A stretch of 64,000 nucleotides of DNA from Erythrobacter sp. F6033 (GCF_023016005.1 NZ_JALKAZ010000001.1:868001-932000); one strand, 5' to 3'; shown: positions 34,539 through 45,495, counted from the first letter of the stretch. Notes: generated by a model not told the origin, from the letters alone. Numbers and translations are program-made.

Positions 34539-35468
34539 TTAGCCTCGGGCGCTGTCAGGTCCGGTGCCGGTTACCTTCTGCATCGCTTTCAGGATCGCGC
34601 CTGATTGCTCGCTGCCCGATTGCGGGGCGACGAGGTTGGTGAACGAGCTGATATCGTCCCACCGATCGGCAAAGCCTTCGACAGTGCGCTGGCCATCCGG
34701 CAGCCACACGGCGTCGTTCATCACAACCCACGAAGAGTGGTAGCCGCCTGCACCCGCGCCGACGATGGCGTTGGTCGGTGCGTCTTCGCTGACGAGGTAA
34801 AGCGCGGCAGGAACCACGTTTTCAGGAGCGAACAGTTTGAAGGCTTCTTCCGGGAAGAGGTCTTCGGTCATGCGCGTGCCAGCAACCGGCGACAGCGAGT
34901 TGCAACGGATGTTGTATTTCGCGCCTTCGAGCTGGAGCGTCTTGGTAAGACCGGCAAGGCCGAGTTTCGCCGCGCCGTAATTTGCCTGGCCAAAGTTGCC
35001 AAACAGACCGGTGGACGAAGCCGTCATCAACACGCGGCCATAGGCTTGCTCGCGGAAGGTTTCCCAGCATGCCTTTGTGACCATGGCCGAACCGGTCAGG
35101 TGGACTTTGAGAACAAATTCAAAATCGTCCGGTGTCATTTTGTGGAACGTCTTGTCGCGCAACACGCCAGCATTGTTGATCAGAATGTGGACGCCGCCCC
35201 ATTTCTGTTTTGCGTCGGCGACCATCTTTTCCATCTGGTCAAATTCGGTAACCGAACCGCCATTGGAGATCGCTTCACCGCCTGCTTTTTCGATTTCTTC
35301 AACGACTTGTAGAGCCATGTCGGAATGGCCAGTGCCATCGCGAGATCCGCCAAGATCGTTGACGACAACCTTCGCACCGCGCTTGGCCAGTTCGAGGGCA
35401 TAGGCGCGGCCAAGACCGCCGCCGGCGCCGGTTACGATGGCGACCTTATCTTTGAAATCGATGCTCAT
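34539..35468 (-). CDS. Multifunctional-enzyme type SDR (3-hydroxyacyl-CoA dehydrogenase-like)
   Basis: A 309-residue [23 protein letters not shown] gives the Rossmann motif, [20 protein letters not shown] is characteristic of the dehydrogenase half of MFE-2/HSD17B4, and NYGAAKLG supplies the YxxxK site (reading Y-G-A-A-K). Such enzymes oxidise 3-hydroxyacyl-CoA in beta-oxidation or steroid degradation. GGAAGG lies before the ATG. A palindrome at 35509-35524 suggests TetR-type control. Monocistronic, with its own terminator. Confidence 0.9.
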   Translation of the reverse strand: MSIDFKDKVAIVTGAGGGLGRAYALELAKRGAKVVVNDLGGSRDGTGHSDMALQVVEEIEKAGGEAISNGGSVTEFDQMEKMVADAKQKWGGVHILINNAGVLRDKTFHKMTPDDFEFVLKVHLTGSAMVTKACWETFREQAYGRVLMTASSTGLFGNFGQANYGAAKLGLAGLTKTLQLEGAKYNIRCNSLSPVAGTRMTEDLFPEEAFKLFAPENVVPAALYLVSEDAPTNAIVGAGAGGYHSSWVVMNDAVWLPDGQRTVEGFADRWDDISSFTNLVAPQSGSEQSGAILKAMQKVTGTGPDSARG

Positions 35469-35508
35469 GATGAAATCCTTCCGTGCGTATTTTGATTATG
35501 GTGCGGGC

Positions 35509-35524
35509 TTTACGCTCGCGTAAA
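35509..35524. promoter_or_regulatory. TetR-type operator-like palindrome upstream of the SDR
   Basis: TTTACGCTCGCGTAAA is a perfect inverted repeat with 7-base arms, 41 bases upstream of the SDR start. The TTTACG half-site with outer AT bases is typical of TetR-family sites in lipid-catabolism promoters. No regulator is adjacent. Confidence 0.4.
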
Positions 35525-35611
35525 CTCTTGTGGGCGCTGGGTGGCAGGATTCGTGCTGCGTTGCAACAGGCGCTTTGTCAGCCAAGCGCGCCGTAGGGTC
35601 AGTGCGTAGCT

Positions 35612-36295
35612 TTAAAGGGCTTCAAGGGCGGGAATGAGGCGGTCGAGCGAATCAATCACCGCGTCCGCGCCCAGCTCGTGCGGGGGCTTGTCGCAATAGC
35701 CATAGGCTGCGCCGATCACGGGCACCCCTGCCGCCTTTGCGGCCTTCACGTCATAGGTGGAGTCGCCGACAAAGGCGAAGCTGCCGCCGCCGCATCGTTT
35801 TTGCGCCTCCAGCACAGGCTCGGGGTGGGGTTTGGAAAGGAACCGCCCATCCGCGCCTTTGCCCATGCTGTCTCCGCCGATCACCGTTTCAAACGGGTCG
35901 ATAAAGTCGAGCTGGGTCAGGATCGAACGCGCGAATTCCTCAAACTTGTTCGTCACCACGGCAACTTTCACTCCGCGTCCCTTAAGCTCCGCGATCACCT
36001 CACGGGCATGGGAGTAGGGCGCGGAATAGACCGCATTGTGCTCCGAATAGTATGTGAGCATTTTCTTGTAGAGCATGCGAAATTCGTCATCCGGCAGGCC
36101 GCCTTGCGCGTCTATCGCTTGCGCCAGCATGATCTTCGCGCCGCCGCCGATCAGATCTTTGCTGCTGTCCACCGGAACGGGATCGAACCCGCCCAGCTCA
36201 AGCGCGTGGTTCACAGCGGTGCCGAGATCGCGGAAAGTGTCGAGCAATGTGCCGTCGAGATCGAAGCCGATGGCAGCAAAAGGAAAGTCTGTCAT
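35612..36295 (-). CDS. gph: Phosphoglycolate phosphatase (HAD superfamily)
   Basis: A 227-residue HAD hydrolase: motif I GFDLDGTLLDTF, motif II VVTNK, motif III/IV FVGDSTYDVKAAKAAG, with a helical cap (about 20-85) of the Gph type. It dephosphorylates 2-phosphoglycolate from DNA repair or Rubisco; a related HAD substrate cannot be excluded. The ATG at 36295 is preferred: the longer frame would extend across the glmU promoter. Divergent from glmU. Confidence 0.88.
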   Translation of the reverse strand: MTDFPFAAIGFDLDGTLLDTFRDLGTAVNHALELGGFDPVPVDSSKDLIGGGAKIMLAQAIDAQGGLPDDEFRMLYKKMLTYYSEHNAVYSAPYSHAREVIAELKGRGVKVAVVTNKFEEFARSILTQLDFIDPFETVIGGDSMGKGADGRFLSKPHPEPVLEAQKRCGGGSFAFVGDSTYDVKAAKAAGVPVIGAAYGYCDKPPHELGADAVIDSLDRLIPALEAL

Positions 36296-36381
36296 GGGGG
36301 ACCGAGTGACCGAAGGTTCTTCATTCTGCAAGCATTTGGTGGCAAGCGCGCACAAACGATAAAAATGCTATGGATATTTGC

Positions 36382-37746
36382 ATGACCGATTTTGCCGCCA
36401 TCATCCTCGCCGCGGGCAAGGGCACCCGCATGAAAAGCGACCTGCACAAGGTGCTGCATCCGATTGCGGGCAAACCTATGCTCATGCATCTGCTCGACAG
36501 TTTCGATGAGCTTTCTCCGCAGCGGATGGTCGTCGTCGTGGGGGACCGGCGTGAGCAGATTGATGCGGCTCTGGAAGGCCGCGAGATTACGACAGCTTTG
36601 CAAGACCCGCAGCACGGCACTGCGCATGCGGCGCTGCAGGCGCGTGACGCGCTGGAAGGCTTTGCCGGAAACATTCTTGTCTGCTTTGGCGATGTCCCGA
36701 TGGTTGGAGCAGAGACCGTCCGCAAGCTTACCACCGCGCTCGATGAAGGCGCAAAGGTGGCGGTGCTGGGTTTCCGACCCGCTGATCCGCTCGCCTATGG
36801 CCGGATAATTGCCGATGATGATGGTACGGTTCGCAAAATGGTTGAGTACAAGGATGCGACTGAGCGGGAAAAGAAGACGCGGCTCTGCAATTCCGGCCTG
36901 ATCGTGGCGCATTCGGACGATATGTGGCCGCTGCTCGATGCGGTGGATAACAACAATGCGCAAGGTGAGTATTACCTCCCCGATGTTGCGACCAATGCCA
37001 TTGCGCGCGGTGACAAAGTCGTTGTGGTGGAAACTGGTGCGGATGAAGTCGCCGGTATCAATTCACGTTCCGAACTCGCGGGCGTAGAGCAGCGTTGGCA
37101 GGCAGCACGCCGCGAACAGGCGATGGCAGACGGGGCGACGTTGAAAGCGCCCGACACAGTGTTTTTCAGCCACGATACACAGCTGGGCCGCGATGTGACG
37201 ATCGATCCGCATGTCGTGTTCGGCCCCGGCGTGAAAGTCGCCGATGGTGTCCACATCAAAGCCTACACGCATCTCGAAGGCGCAGACCTTTCCACCGGCG
37301 TTCAAGTCGGGCCATTCGCGCGCCTGCGCCCGGGCGCGGTGCTTGAAGAAGACAGCTTTGTCGGCAATTTCGTCGAGATGAAAAAAGCGACCTTGGGCAA
37401 GGGGGCAAAGGCCAGCCACCTTTCTTACATAGGCGATGCCACCGTGGGCGCGAATGCCAATATCGGCGCGGGTACGATCACCTGCAATTATGATGGCTAT
37501 TTCAAATACCACACCACCATCGGCGAGCGCGCCTTTATCGGATCAAACAGCGCGCTGGTCGCGCCGGTCACCATCGGACCCGATGCAATCGTCGCGGCAG
37601 GCAGCACGGTGAGCCGTGATGTCGGCGCCGGCGAGCTTCGCATGGTTCGGGCAGAACAGCTTGTTAAGCAGGGCTGGGCGGACCGTTTCCACGACGCGAT
37701 GAAAAAGAAAAAGGCTGCGCAAAAAGGCGGGACGGGCAAGAAATGA
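36382..37746 (+). CDS. glmU: Bifunctional GlmU (GlcNAc-1-P uridyltransferase / GlcN-1-P acetyltransferase)
   Basis: A 454-residue enzyme making UDP-GlcNAc for peptidoglycan and LPS. N-terminal pyrophosphorylase: FAAIILAAGKGTRMKSDLHK. C-terminal left-handed beta-helix with acetyltransferase active-site region: NFVEMKKATLGKGAKASHLS and GAGTITCNYDGYFK. I start at the ATG that gives MTDFAAII; an ATG four codons earlier (36370) is possible. The downstream lipoprotein overlaps by four bases. Confidence 0.96.
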   Translation: MTDFAAIILAAGKGTRMKSDLHKVLHPIAGKPMLMHLLDSFDELSPQRMVVVVGDRREQIDAALEGREITTALQDPQHGTAHAALQARDALEGFAGNILVCFGDVPMVGAETVRKLTTALDEGAKVAVLGFRPADPLAYGRIIADDDGTVRKMVEYKDATEREKKTRLCNSGLIVAHSDDMWPLLDAVDNNNAQGEYYLPDVATNAIARGDKVVVVETGADEVAGINSRSELAGVEQRWQAARREQAMADGATLKAPDTVFFSHDTQLGRDVTIDPHVVFGPGVKVADGVHIKAYTHLEGADLSTGVQVGPFARLRPGAVLEEDSFVGNFVEMKKATLGKGAKASHLSYIGDATVGANANIGAGTITCNYDGYFKYHTTIGERAFIGSNSALVAPVTIGPDAIVAAGSTVSRDVGAGELRMVRAEQLVKQGWADRFHDAMKKKKAAQKGGTGKK

Positions 37747-38384
37747 GGATCCTTTGGGGAGCCTTTGCCATAGCCGCGCTGAGCGCGTGTGGAAGCAGCG
37801 CCCCTGACAATACCCCTCGTGATGAAATGGTTGATGCAGACACAGGGTTGGAGAGCTTGAGCGCAACCCGACCAAACCGCTCGGACGAACAATCGCAAGA
37901 CGAGATAGCCAAGGCTTCGCCTAAGCAAGCAAATGTCGCCAAGAAACCGGTCAAATGCACCGCGCAGGAAGAAACAATCTTCTACTGTCCCATCACTGGC
38001 CGCAAGCGTCTGGCGGTCTGTGCTCCAGAGCAAGGCGAGGCGGAATACCGTTATGGCGGCGATAATCCAGAATTGACGCTAAGGGGCGGCAAATGGGCCA
38101 ACACCATGTATTCCGGCGGAGGAGAAGCCCAGATTTTGTTCTCCAACGGAGACATCGACTACATCGTTTTCAGCCGCATGGTCCGCACCAATTTTGCTGA
38201 GGGCGAACCAAACTATCCCGCGATCACCGATGGTGTCGTTGTCAGCCGGGGTGAAGAGGTATTGTCCATCCAGCTATGCGAAGGCGGACAAGCCATCATG
38301 CCCGTTCAATATGACGCAGCAGAGCGCGCATTCGGCGCGACAGAGGATATCTTCACGGGCGCAACCGACCGGGCTGATCCCTGA
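37743..38384 (+). CDS. Hypothetical lipoprotein downstream of glmU
   Basis: A 213-residue protein: MRILWGAFAIAALSACGSSA (lipidated Cys at 16), a Ser/Asp-rich linker to about residue 60, then a compact domain with four cysteines (about C66, C74, C85 and late C) and an RYGGDNPEL region. The start overlaps the glmU stop (ATGA). Family unknown. Confidence 0.75.
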   Translation: MRILWGAFAIAALSACGSSAPDNTPRDEMVDADTGLESLSATRPNRSDEQSQDEIAKASPKQANVAKKPVKCTAQEETIFYCPITGRKRLAVCAPEQGEAEYRYGGDNPELTLRGGKWANTMYSGGGEAQILFSNGDIDYIVFSRMVRTNFAEGEPNYPAITDGVVVSRGEEVLSIQLCEGGQAIMPVQYDAAERAFGATEDIFTGATDRADP

Positions 38385-38459
38385 AGCCGTTGCCAGTTTG
38401 GGATTGCCTGACCATAACATTCCAATTCAATTTAACCGCAGCGAGAGTTTCGCTAAACA

Positions 38460-39287
38460 ATGTCTGATCAAGAATTAACAAAGAGCCTATCGAGCGAGAG
38501 AGCGACCGAGCTGGTGAGTCTGGTCCGGGCCAATGCTGAACGGGTGAATCAGGCTTCGCGCGAGCGGTCCGAATTCGTAAGTGAATTGATAAATCGTTCC
38601 CGCGATGTGAGCGGCGAAATTGCCAAACTGCGCGAGCAATCGCAATCGGCGCAAGCCAGCCTTAGCGTTACGGCAAACGCGGCCGAAGAAATCATCAACG
38701 AAGTGCAGAGCATCGTCGCATTGATGGATCAATCAATGGAGGCGATTACCGCTTTTGACGAACGAATTTCAGCCTTCGAAAAGAGCTTTCTCGAAGTCAA
38801 AAACGTGTCGAAGACTATTATTGATGTCGCGGATCGCACCAATGTTCTGTCGATCAATGCCATGATCGAAGCCGCCCGTGCCGGAGAGCACGGTCGTGGG
38901 TTTCAGGTGGTCGCTAACGAAGTGAGAGAACTGGCGGCAGCAACTGGCGAGTCGGCGGAGCTAATTGATGAGCGCCTGACCAAATTGGTTGAGGATGCGG
39001 GCACGATGTCACGGGAATGCGCTGATCTGCGCGAATTGACATCTAAGGGCAATGCGCGCGGGAAGACCAATCTGGAAGCATTGCGATCGGTTCATTCAAG
39101 CGTGATTGGCTCGGCGTCGGAAGCGAGTAAGGCGAGCGATGTTACTGACGATCAGATAGAGCAATTTGCTGGCTTGCTTGAACGTATGGAAAGCCTGCGT
39201 GAAGACACAGAAGCCGCAATCGACGGGTCAGCACGCAATATTGGTCTTACAAATCAACTTGAAGAGTGCATCAAACATCTGGCGTGA
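38460..39287 (+). CDS. Soluble methyl-accepting chemotaxis-like signalling protein
   Basis: A 275-residue all-helical protein without membrane segment or sensory domain. It has the MCP hairpin-tip region: DVADRTNVLSINAMIEAARA then GEHGRGFQVVANEVRELAAA. The flanking heptad coiled coils are shorter than in classical receptors. It may signal to CheA/CheW in the cytoplasm or act in a non-chemotactic array. No che genes are in the window. Confidence 0.82.
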   Translation: MSDQELTKSLSSERATELVSLVRANAERVNQASRERSEFVSELINRSRDVSGEIAKLREQSQSAQASLSVTANAAEEIINEVQSIVALMDQSMEAITAFDERISAFEKSFLEVKNVSKTIIDVADRTNVLSINAMIEAARAGEHGRGFQVVANEVRELAAATGESAELIDERLTKLVEDAGTMSRECADLRELTSKGNARGKTNLEALRSVHSSVIGSASEASKASDVTDDQIEQFAGLLERMESLREDTEAAIDGSARNIGLTNQLEECIKHLA

Positions 39288-39326
39288 TAGACTTTGGTCT
39301 CCGGGGCACTCGTCGAAAATTGAGGC

Positions 39327-39611
39327 ATGACCGAAAAAGTGACGGAAGCAATCAATACCTGCTGGCTGTGTGGGCGACCGTTTGAAACGCTGATCCAGTG
39401 GCACCACCCTGTGCCCAAGTCCAAGAAGGGGCGCGGCACCGTTCCCGTTCATCCGATTTGTCACAAAACAATCCATGCGAACTTCACCAACGCAGAACTT
39501 GCGCGCATTGGCGATGATCCTGATGTCATCTGTGCCAATGAAGCGGTAAGCAAATTTGTCCGCTGGGTGGCTTCCAAGCCGCCAGATTTCCATGCGCCCA
39601 CGCGACGTTAG
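39327..39611 (+). CDS. HNH-type zinc-finger small protein
   Basis: A 94-residue protein: NTCWLCGRPFETLIQWHHPV has a CxxC and a HH, then VPVHPICHKTIHANFTNAEL has C and two His, giving a Cys2...Cys-His HNH/zinc arrangement as in small HNH endonuclease-like proteins. GAGG lies before the ATG. A nuclease activity cannot be confirmed. Confidence 0.72.
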   Translation: MTEKVTEAINTCWLCGRPFETLIQWHHPVPKSKKGRGTVPVHPICHKTIHANFTNAELARIGDDPDVICANEAVSKFVRWVASKPPDFHAPTRR

Positions 39612-39682
39612 GCTTTCGGCATCTGGGAACCTTTGGCCCGCGTAACTGCTGATACAGTTAAACAGGCAGCAGGATGACAAGC

Positions 39683-40330
39683 ATGGGTATCGCAAAATGG
39701 ATCGCCGCAGGTGCGGGCATCGCCTTGGTCGGGGCCGTCGGCGCTATGGCGCAATACCGCGACACCGAAGAGCCCGCCTATGAAGTGGTTGTCGATGACG
39801 ACGGTTTCGAACTGCGCCAATACGCGCCGATGGTCGTTGCAGAGGTCACTCACACCGGCAATCGCCGCGGCGCCAGCGGAGAGAGTTTTCGCCGTCTTGC
39901 CGCCTATATTTTCGGACAGGACCGTCCCGAAGGCGGGGAAGATATTGCAATGACAGCGCCCGTCATCACAGACCGCGTGGATCAGAACGAAAAGATCGCG
40001 ATGACATCGCCTGTTATTCAGGAAGAGACTGATGAGGGCACTTGGCGTATGCGCTTTGTCATGCCCGCCAAATACACGCTGGAAACCCTGCCAAAGGCAC
40101 CCGCTGACATCACTCTAACCGAAGTCCCCGGACGCCGAATGGCTGCGGTGCGCTTCAACGGGTATGCTGGGCAAAGCGACCTTGAAGTAATGGAAGGCCT
40201 CTTGATGGAATGGGCCGAGCGAAAGAACCTGACGACCACGGGAAGCGTGGAGTATGCGTTCTATGATGCTCCGATGGTACCCGGGCGTTATCGCCGTAAT
40301 GAAGTTATGATCGAAGTGGCGACCGACTGA
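39683..40330 (+). CDS. SOUL family haem-binding protein
   Basis: A 215-residue protein with one N-terminal membrane helix or signal anchor (MGIAKWIAAGAGIALVGAVG). The SOUL domain is clear: YEVVVDDDGFELRQYAPMVV, IAMTAPVITD and IAMTSPVIQE repeats, and WRMRFVMPAKYTLETLP. SOUL/HBP proteins bind haem or porphyrin. I start at 39683 where AGGATG is well spaced; an ATG three codons earlier at 39674 is possible. Confidence 0.88.
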   Translation: MGIAKWIAAGAGIALVGAVGAMAQYRDTEEPAYEVVVDDDGFELRQYAPMVVAEVTHTGNRRGASGESFRRLAAYIFGQDRPEGGEDIAMTAPVITDRVDQNEKIAMTSPVIQEETDEGTWRMRFVMPAKYTLETLPKAPADITLTEVPGRRMAAVRFNGYAGQSDLEVMEGLLMEWAERKNLTTTGSVEYAFYDAPMVPGRYRRNEVMIEVATD

Positions 40331-40379
40331 CCATTGTCGGTCGCCTCTTTCGGATAACGCGTTACAAAACGCAGACGGT

Positions 40380-40619
40380 TTAGGCGCTTTCCAGTTCCCG
40401 TTTCGATGTGGGCACGTGACCGAGCTCGCGCTCCCACTGCTCAAATTCGCTGCGACTCAGCAGGTACCGGTCACGCGCTTCGTGGAAACTGATCACGCGA
40501 TCATGCACCGCTTGAACCACATCGGCCTTTTTCGATTTCGACCAATAGACGCGATGCGACTTTGGCAGGCCATATTGCTTGATGGCATCGGCGATGGAAA
40601 TATCTCTAGGGTAAGCCAC
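40380..40619 (-). CDS. sciP: CtrA inhibitor SciP (DUF1153)
   Basis: A 79-residue helix-turn-helix protein: RVYWSKSKKADVVQAVHDRV then FHEARDRYLLSRSEFEQWER is the DUF1153 core. In Caulobacter SciP binds CtrA and blocks its recruitment of RNA polymerase during early cell cycle. The GTG start at 40619 is supported by GAAGGAG 8 bases upstream. A longer frame to 40658 lacks support. The call as SciP is by family; the local copy is untested. Confidence 0.85.
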   Translation of the reverse strand: MAYPRDISIADAIKQYGLPKSHRVYWSKSKKADVVQAVHDRVISFHEARDRYLLSRSEFEQWERELGHVPTSKRELESA

Positions 40620-40812
40620 TGTATTTACTCCTTCAACAAAGCCCCAAAAGTGCGACACCCCTGTTCTTATGAAGGTCAGTTCAGGCCCATAAACTTAATC
40701 CGGACCTATCAAACGTGGTTAATATCGCGTTGACGACGCCCCATGTGGCTGGCGTGCGACGAAGTGATGGCAAAGTGTCGGAACGGCTTACAGCTAACGG
40801 AATTTAGGCACG

Positions 40813-40846
40813 AAAAAGGGCGGCCCGATTTCCCGGACCGCCCTGA
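40813..40846 (-). terminator. Rho-independent terminator of the S9 peptidase gene
   Basis: On the minus strand, AGGGCGGTCCG pairs with CGGGCCGCCCT around GGAAAT (40843-40818, one wobble), followed by TTTTT (40817-40813). Confidence 0.88.
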
Positions 40847-40868
40847 ATTTTCGACTCGATCCTGTTGA

Positions 40869-43037
40869 TCAGCCGCCGTTTTTCTCATCCATCAGCTGCT
40901 GCATCAGATAGATATATTGCAGCGCCTGAAGCTTCGCGCGCTGTTCATTATCGACCCCGCCGGAATGCCCGCCGGTCATATCTTCGAAGTAATAATAGGG
41001 CTGACCCAATTCTTTCAGCTTGGCTGCGCCCTTGCGGGCGTGGGCCGGATGGGTCCGGTCATCCGCGGTTGACGCCCATAGGAACGGGGTGGGGTAATCC
41101 ACGCCTTCTGTGATCTTCTGATAGGGCGAGTAACCCTCGATCCATTTGCGCTGTTCTTCGATCCGTGGATCGCCATATTCGCCGATCCAAGACGCTCCGC
41201 GCCCGATCACGTGATAACGCAGCATGTCGAACAGGGGGATCGCCACGATTGCCGCGTTGAAGAGATCAGGGCGCTGGGTGATTGCCGTGCCGACCAGCAG
41301 TCCGCCTTGCGAGCCGCCTTGAATGCCAAGATGCTCCGGCGAGGTGAAACCTCTGTCAACGAGGTCCTGACCCACGGCGATGAAATCATCCCATGTCCGC
41401 TGCTTATTCTCGCGGATGGCTGTCTGGTGCCAGTTCGGCCCGAATTCGCCGCCACCGCGCAGGTTGGCGAGCACATAGGCGCCGCCACGTTCCAGCCATA
41501 GCTTTCCGGTCGAGCCGAGATAACCAGGCAGGCGCGGGATCTGGAAACCACCATAGCCGCTCATAAGCGTCGCGGTGCTTCCGTCCATCTCCATGCCTTG
41601 CGGCTTGACGATAAAGTAGGGGATTTTCGTCCCGTCTGCGCTGGTGGCTTCGTGCTGCTCGACCTCCATTCCGGCTTTTTCAAAGTAGCTGGGGCTGGTT
41701 TTGAGCACGGTCGGTGCGCTGGTTCCGTCCGAGTAATACAGCGTCGTCGGATTGAGGAAGTCGGTGACCGTGAACATGATCTGGTCGGTCTCGTCAGACG
41801 AGGCCGCAATGCCCACCGTTGCGTTGTCGGGCAGGTCAACTTGTTCGCTCACCCATGCGCCATCAACAAAGTTGAACTGCAGAACCTTGCCAACGACATT
41901 GTCGAGCATGCCGACAAACAGTGCGTTGCCGGTGATCGCGCCGCCGCGCTTTGTCTGACGCTCTGCCGGAGCCCAGACGAGCGTTTTCTTGGCGCCGTTC
42001 GGATCGGCTTTCCATTCTTCCAGATTGACCGCAATTAGGCTGTCTGCCGGGAATGTCTGACCATCCGTCTCCCAATCGACATCGGTCGAATAAAGCAGAT
42101 GCCCATCGACAATGCCGTACGGGTTGGCTTTTTTCGGAATGTCGAGTTTGATCCAATCATCGTCGATCGAGACGAAATACTCGCTCTCGTGAAAACTCAC
42201 GCCGCGAAACGCTGTCATTGCGTGGATCGTGCCGGAATTGTCGCGCAGCAGGCTAGCGCCGGCCCAAACGTCGTCTGCTTGGCCGCGGAAGACTTCGGAA
42301 GCATCGGCTAGGGCTGTCCCGCGAACCCAGATGCGGCTGGTGAAGGGGTATTCGCTTTCAGTCAGCGTCCCTTCGCCGAAATCGCGACCTACCAGCAGCG
42401 TGTTCTCGTCAATCCAGCTCACACCGCCCTGACTCTTTTCTTCGATGGCAAAACCGCCTTCGACGAAGCTCTTGGTCGAGGTGTCGAATTCGCGCATGAT
42501 CGTTGCGTCTTCGCCGCCATCGGACAGCGCGATCATGCACAGATTGCGGGCAGGGGGCAGGCAGGTCGAACCTTTATAGACCCATTCTTTGCCTTCGGTA
42601 GCTGCCAGCGCGTCGACATCGAGAATGGTTTCCCATTCGGGCTCGTCGGTTTGATAGCTTTCCAGCGTAGTGCGACGAAGCAGCCCCTTCGGGTTCTCCC
42701 TGTCCTGCCAGAAATTGTACAGGCCGTCCGGACGGAAGCTGACATAGGGAATGCGATCTTCGCTGTCATAGATCGCAAGCGCTTCTGATTTCAGCTGTTC
42801 GAAACGTGGATCGGTTTCCAGCGCCGCGAGCGTCAGCTTGTTTTCGTTTTCAACCCATTCCAGCGCTTCATCGCTGCGCGCTTCTTCGAGCCAGATATAG
42901 GGGTCTTGTTCAGGACCGGGCACGCCGTCTGCCGGTGCTTCGGCCTTATGATCGTCGGCGCTGAGGCCGGAGGTTGCTGTGACGGTCATCGCTGCTGCCA
43001 GCGCCCATGAAATCGCTTTGGTTGAGACAAGCTTCAA
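40869..43037 (-). CDS. Prolyl oligopeptidase family serine peptidase (S9)
   Basis: A 722-residue exported enzyme: signal peptide (KLVSTKAISWALAAAMTVTA then TSGLSA), seven-bladed beta-propeller (about 60-430) opened by DPYIWLEEARSDEALEWVEN, and an alpha/beta-hydrolase catalytic domain with nucleophile Ser in GIQGGSQGGLLVG, Asp in ADDRTHP and His in GGHSGG. Such enzymes cut short peptides after proline. The start is a TTG at 43037 after AAGGAGAGGA. Confidence 0.92.
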   Translation of the reverse strand: MKLVSTKAISWALAAAMTVTATSGLSADDHKAEAPADGVPGPEQDPYIWLEEARSDEALEWVENENKLTLAALETDPRFEQLKSEALAIYDSEDRIPYVSFRPDGLYNFWQDRENPKGLLRRTTLESYQTDEPEWETILDVDALAATEGKEWVYKGSTCLPPARNLCMIALSDGGEDATIMREFDTSTKSFVEGGFAIEEKSQGGVSWIDENTLLVGRDFGEGTLTESEYPFTSRIWVRGTALADASEVFRGQADDVWAGASLLRDNSGTIHAMTAFRGVSFHESEYFVSIDDDWIKLDIPKKANPYGIVDGHLLYSTDVDWETDGQTFPADSLIAVNLEEWKADPNGAKKTLVWAPAERQTKRGGAITGNALFVGMLDNVVGKVLQFNFVDGAWVSEQVDLPDNATVGIAASSDETDQIMFTVTDFLNPTTLYYSDGTSAPTVLKTSPSYFEKAGMEVEQHEATSADGTKIPYFIVKPQGMEMDGSTATLMSGYGGFQIPRLPGYLGSTGKLWLERGGAYVLANLRGGGEFGPNWHQTAIRENKQRTWDDFIAVGQDLVDRGFTSPEHLGIQGGSQGGLLVGTAITQRPDLFNAAIVAIPLFDMLRYHVIGRGASWIGEYGDPRIEEQRKWIEGYSPYQKITEGVDYPTPFLWASTADDRTHPAHARKGAAKLKELGQPYYYFEDMTGGHSGGVDNEQRAKLQALQYIYLMQQLMDEKNGG

Positions 43038-43197
43038 AAGTCCTCTCCTTCGGGGGAATTGCTGGATTGAATGTGGAGGTATGGCGGGTGAATTGCAAAT
43101 GTTACGAGGCTTTACCTGCCCGGATTAATGCGCGTTAATATCTACGGGGCATTGAGGTCGCGAGCGCGAAAACGCGCCTGATACGTAAGGGTAAAAA

Positions 43198-43677
43198 ATG
43201 ACCACTCCAAACAGCACCAGTCTCGAAGATGGCTTGCCGACCAAACTGTGGGTCAAGGGAACCAGCTACCCAGTCACAATCCTGTGGGTGACTGAAACAC
43301 ACGCGGAAGTTATCGTCGCTGAAGGTGTGAATTTTGATTCCAATCAACTAGCCGCTGTGATCCTCAGGCAGTTTATCAGTCTGCCCATGCGCGTGATTGC
43401 CCAATCCGGACAGAATATGGTGCTGTACTTCGTTCAAAAGCCGCACGCATCGATGCTTGATCTGATTGATCGAGATTTGATCAAGGCGGGTATCGATCGG
43501 CTGTGCGATACTTTGGAAGAGCGTGCGGTCCCTACGAACGCACTCGCCGACATCGCGGCAAGGCAGCGCGAAGCGACATGTGAAGAGCAAGAGATAGTAG
43601 CGGCGTTTGAAGAGCATGTGCGCTCGCTAGGTCATAACCGCCAAAGCAGCGGCTCGGAAAAGCTGATAGCTGCGTGA
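43198..43677 (+). CDS. Conserved-looking hypothetical protein
   Basis: A 159-residue soluble protein. The first half (TKLWVKGTSYPVTILWVTET, ISLPMRVIAQSGQNMVLYFV) is beta-rich and might be a small barrel, loosely like PilZ, but the PilZ RxxxR is missing. The second half is helical (LIDRDLIKAGIDRLCDTLEE). Not assigned. An ATTAA/TTAAT inverted motif lies near 43124-43139 upstream. Confidence 0.65.
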   Translation: MTTPNSTSLEDGLPTKLWVKGTSYPVTILWVTETHAEVIVAEGVNFDSNQLAAVILRQFISLPMRVIAQSGQNMVLYFVQKPHASMLDLIDRDLIKAGIDRLCDTLEERAVPTNALADIAARQREATCEEQEIVAAFEEHVRSLGHNRQSSGSEKLIAA

Positions 43678-43701
43678 GGCCTGCTCAGAGATATGAAACA
43701 G

Positions 43702-43731
43702 AAAAGGGCGGCCCGCGAAGGCCGCCCTTTT
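43702..43731. terminator. Bidirectional terminator between the 43198 gene and atpC
   Basis: AAAAGGGCGGCC pairs perfectly with GGCCGCCCTTTT around CGCGAA. A- and T-runs flank the stem, so it can end both the plus-strand gene and the ATP synthase operon. Confidence 0.88.
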
Positions 43732-43753
43732 CATGTTCACTGATATGAGGCGT

Positions 43754-44011
43754 TTACGCTTCGACGTGCTCTGCCAGAACCGTCAGACCGTTTTCGCCCA
43801 CTTCGGCAAAGCCGCCGCGCACTTCGATTGTCTCGGGCGCTGCGCCTTCGGTCTTGTAGACCTGCACCGCGCCATCGCGGATCGTGCTCATGAAAGGCGC
43901 GTGGCCTTCCAATACGCCAAATTCGCCTTCGCTGCCGGGCACGACGACCATATGGACGTCTTCGCTGCGGACCTGCTTAGCCGGGGTTACGAGTTCGAAG
44001 TGAAGAGCCAT
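43754..44011 (-). CDS. atpC: ATP synthase F1 epsilon subunit
   Basis: An 85-residue N-terminal beta-sandwich domain form: [20 protein letters not shown] then [20 protein letters not shown]. It lacks the C-terminal helical regulatory hairpin (E. coli epsilon is 139), as in some alphaproteobacteria, so the inhibitory function of that hairpin is absent. Last gene of the operon, 5 bases after atpD. Confidence 0.93.
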   Translation of the reverse strand: MALHFELVTPAKQVRSEDVHMVVVPGSEGEFGVLEGHAPFMSTIRDGAVQVYKTEGAAPETIEVRGGFAEVGENGLTVLAEHVEA

Positions 44012-44016
44012 CGGAC

Positions 44017-45495
<1,479 letters not shown>

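Noticed and set aside
43124..43139. CtrA-like TTAA pair upstream of the 43198 gene
   Set aside because: The spacing is 6, not the 7 required for TTAA-N7-TTAA.
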